Source: JBAXQQ01 sp037131695 (GTDB lineage Bacteria > Armatimonadota > Hebobacteria > CAIYQO01). From it: 64,000 bases of DNA. Where the stretch lies: contig CAZWZF010000020.1 of the NCBI GenBank assembly GCA_964638715.1, positions 1 through 64,000 on the forward strand, read 5' to 3'. Numbering within the stretch: the first letter of the stretch is position 1; every line of letters starts with the position of its first letter. Of this stretch, positions 62,944-64,000 are shown in pieces. The notes below the pieces were generated by a model. That model was not told the origin of the DNA. It worked only from the letters and a program-made list of their open reading frames with translations, and ran no database searches. A program made the position numbers and the translations under genes.

Positions 62944-63036
62944 ACTTACCCCTTACGAATTACGAATTACTCTAATAATGATTAACTATCCATTGTCAAC
63001 TTTTTTTCTCTCTTCTCTCTTCACCCTTCTCTCTTC
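62944..63036. repeat. Polypyrimidine tract and heptamers before the pilin-like gene
   Basis: GAATTAC-type heptamers (62954-62968) and a run of C/T (62999-63048: CTTTTTTTCTCTCTTCTCTC and more) on the plus strand, i.e. a purine tract on the transcribed minus strand. Could influence expression, or may be simple slippage. Confidence 0.5.
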
Positions 63037-64000
63037 CTACCCCCCCATCTGGTTAGTCCACCACTGCCAGAATGTCGCGACGGTTCTTACTGCCCATTCG
63101 GGGGCATACGCTACAGCAACAGCAGCAGCGGTAAGGAATGGGCCGAATGGCATGTAATATCCTTCGGGTTCTTCTTCCGGTACTTCGGGAACGGGTTTGC
63201 CTTTTTTCTTTTTCTTTTTATCTTGTTTGCTGACTGCATTTGCCGCAGCAGCTTTCTCTTCACTCGCGGGTGATTTTGATTTTTTTAATGATCCACCAAG
63301 AATCATAACTATACCAACTATCGCGCCAAGGGTGATGGCTATGCCAAACACCAGCATTGCCTTGCCGGGTCCCAGCAATGCGCCTATTGCCGCACCAATG
63401 AAGGAATCGCCTAATCCCATACTATCCTTATGAAAAATTGCGCGGCCAAGCCAATCGACACCAATGAAAAAAAGAAAACCGATTATCATACCAGGTACTG
63501 CTGCCGGTAAAAATTGGATTCCCTGCCAGGCTATCGTTTCGCCGGTGAGGGTTTTAGATGATAACTCGGTAATAATGCCCGCCACCATGGCAACCCAGCA
63601 AACGCCATCAATAACGTAAGTAGTTTCCCAGTCGATAACGAATGTTACCAGCATCATGGAAACCCACACCACAGTGCCAACTAACAAAATCAACCCGGCA
63701 GGAGTCCAAATGCCTTCGATGGTGAAACGGGTGCAGGCGGAATGCCAAAAAGCGAGAAATAACAGCGCGGTAATTAACTCAACGAAAAAATAACGCGGTG
63801 TAATGCGTACCCCGCAATACCGGCATTTGCCGCGAAGAAATAAGTAACTGAGCAGCGGAAATAAATCAAGAAACCCCAGTCGATGATTGCAGGCGGGGCA
63901 ATGAGACGGCGGCGATGATAACGATTTATTAAGTGGTAAACGATATATGCAAACATTTAAGAAAGAACCAATAGAAGCGCCAAATAAAAAAGAAAAAATA
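63037..64000 (-). CDS. Type IV prepilin peptidase (A24), 5' end beyond the window
   Basis: Open frame continues to the window edge, so the N-terminus is missing. Reading the minus strand through the edge gives FGASIGSFLNVCIYRLP and the two CxxC pairs (CPAC near codon 40, CRYC near codon 64, counted from the edge), the zinc-binding N-domain of PilD-like enzymes. Then transmembrane helices with catalytic Asp sites (DWETTYVID and GLGDSFIGA). A shorter internal start at 63693 would cut off the CxxC domain and is rejected. A low-complexity Lys-rich linker (KQDKKKKKKGK) precedes the C-terminal helix. It cleaves and N-methylates prepilins such as the adjacent one. Confidence 0.9.
   Translation of the reverse strand, partial: IFSFLFGASIGSFLNVCIYRLPLNKSLSSPPSHCPACNHRLGFLDLFPLLSYLFLRGKCRYCGVRITPRYFFVELITALLFLAFWHSACTRFTIEGIWTPAGLILLVGTVVWVSMMLVTFVIDWETTYVIDGVCWVAMVAGIITELSSKTLTGETIAWQGIQFLPAAVPGMIIGFLFFIGVDWLGRAIFHKDSMGLGDSFIGAAIGALLGPGKAMLVFGIAITLGAIVGIVMILGGSLKKSKSPASEEKAAAANAVSKQDKKKKKKGKPVPEVPEEEPEGYYMPFGPFLTAAAVAVAYAPEWAVRTVATFWQWWTNQMGG

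Noticed and set aside
63037..63693. Complete 218-aa peptidase gene starting at 63693
   Set aside because: The frame stays open to the window edge and encodes the CxxC zinc domain, so the gene is longer and truncated by the window.
1..64000. tRNA or rRNA genes and IS elements
   Set aside because: I looked for T-loop motifs, conserved rRNA segments and transposase motifs on both strands and found none; a covariance-model scan would be more sensitive.

Overview
Chromosomal segment of a Gram-negative bacterium (lpxC-fabZ-lpxA lipid A genes, a TamB protein, a lipoprotein) that most resembles the Planctomycetota/Verrucomicrobiota/Lentisphaerota (PVC) assemblage. The pointers are a DUF1549/DUF1553 + DUF1501 + PPC-domain secreted cassette, a URO-D-like methyltransferase-type protein, a prepilin-like protein beside a prepilin peptidase, a SUMF1-type lectin-fold protein and a long GxDxY-repeat secreted protein. 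This placement is inference from gene content; there is no rRNA or other taxonomic marker in the window, and I saw no tRNA, IS element or CRISPR array.

Layout. 0-8 kb: FAD oxidoreductase, giant TamB protein, small membrane protein, CheY-like receiver. 8-15.1 kb: cinA with an overlapping PASTA-like microprotein, then a CBS-domain protein and a complete group 3b-type NiFe hydrogenase operon (hydB-hydG-hydD-hydA) with its maturation protease. 15.4-20.7 kb: lipoprotein, lpxC-fabZ-lpxA, galT, fabH. 20.8-24.7 kb: four-gene export-type operon (small Cys-rich protein, ABC ATPase, FtsX-type permease, DUF3299 protein) and scpA. 24.8-26.1 kb: URO-D-like protein. 26.1-29.9 kb: AT-rich two-gene cassette (membrane protein + SMC-like ATPase with zinc hook), a possible defence module. 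30.3-40.0 kb: secreted proteins and the PVC-type DUF1549/DUF1501/PPC cassette. 40.3-44.3 kb: double-SWIM SNF2 helicase. 44.4-52.9 kb: type I restriction-modification operon carrying three accessory genes and bracketed by inverted copies of a ~70-bp repeat. 53-56 kb: PatB/MalY aminotransferase, AraC regulator, HExxH metallopeptidase-like protein. 56.3-59.5 kb: feo iron-uptake operon led by a DtxR-type regulator with a clear operator. 59.6-64 kb: PLD-type nuclease, DUF4132 protein, pilin-like protein, prepilin peptidase (cut by the window end).

The most unusual property is the intergenic DNA. Nearly every gap longer than 100 bp is made of palindromic repeats from at least seven families (named A to G below), several nested inside the loops of others, together with short 7-bp tandem repeats. 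Related copies flank the restriction island and individual secreted-protein genes, which suggests the accessory genes sit in repeat-delimited slots.

Functionally the window combines envelope biogenesis (TamB, Lpx, FabZ/FabH, prepilin peptidase), anaerobic redox metabolism (hydrogenase, Fe(II) uptake through FeoAB) and genome defence (type I RM, candidate ATPase cassette).
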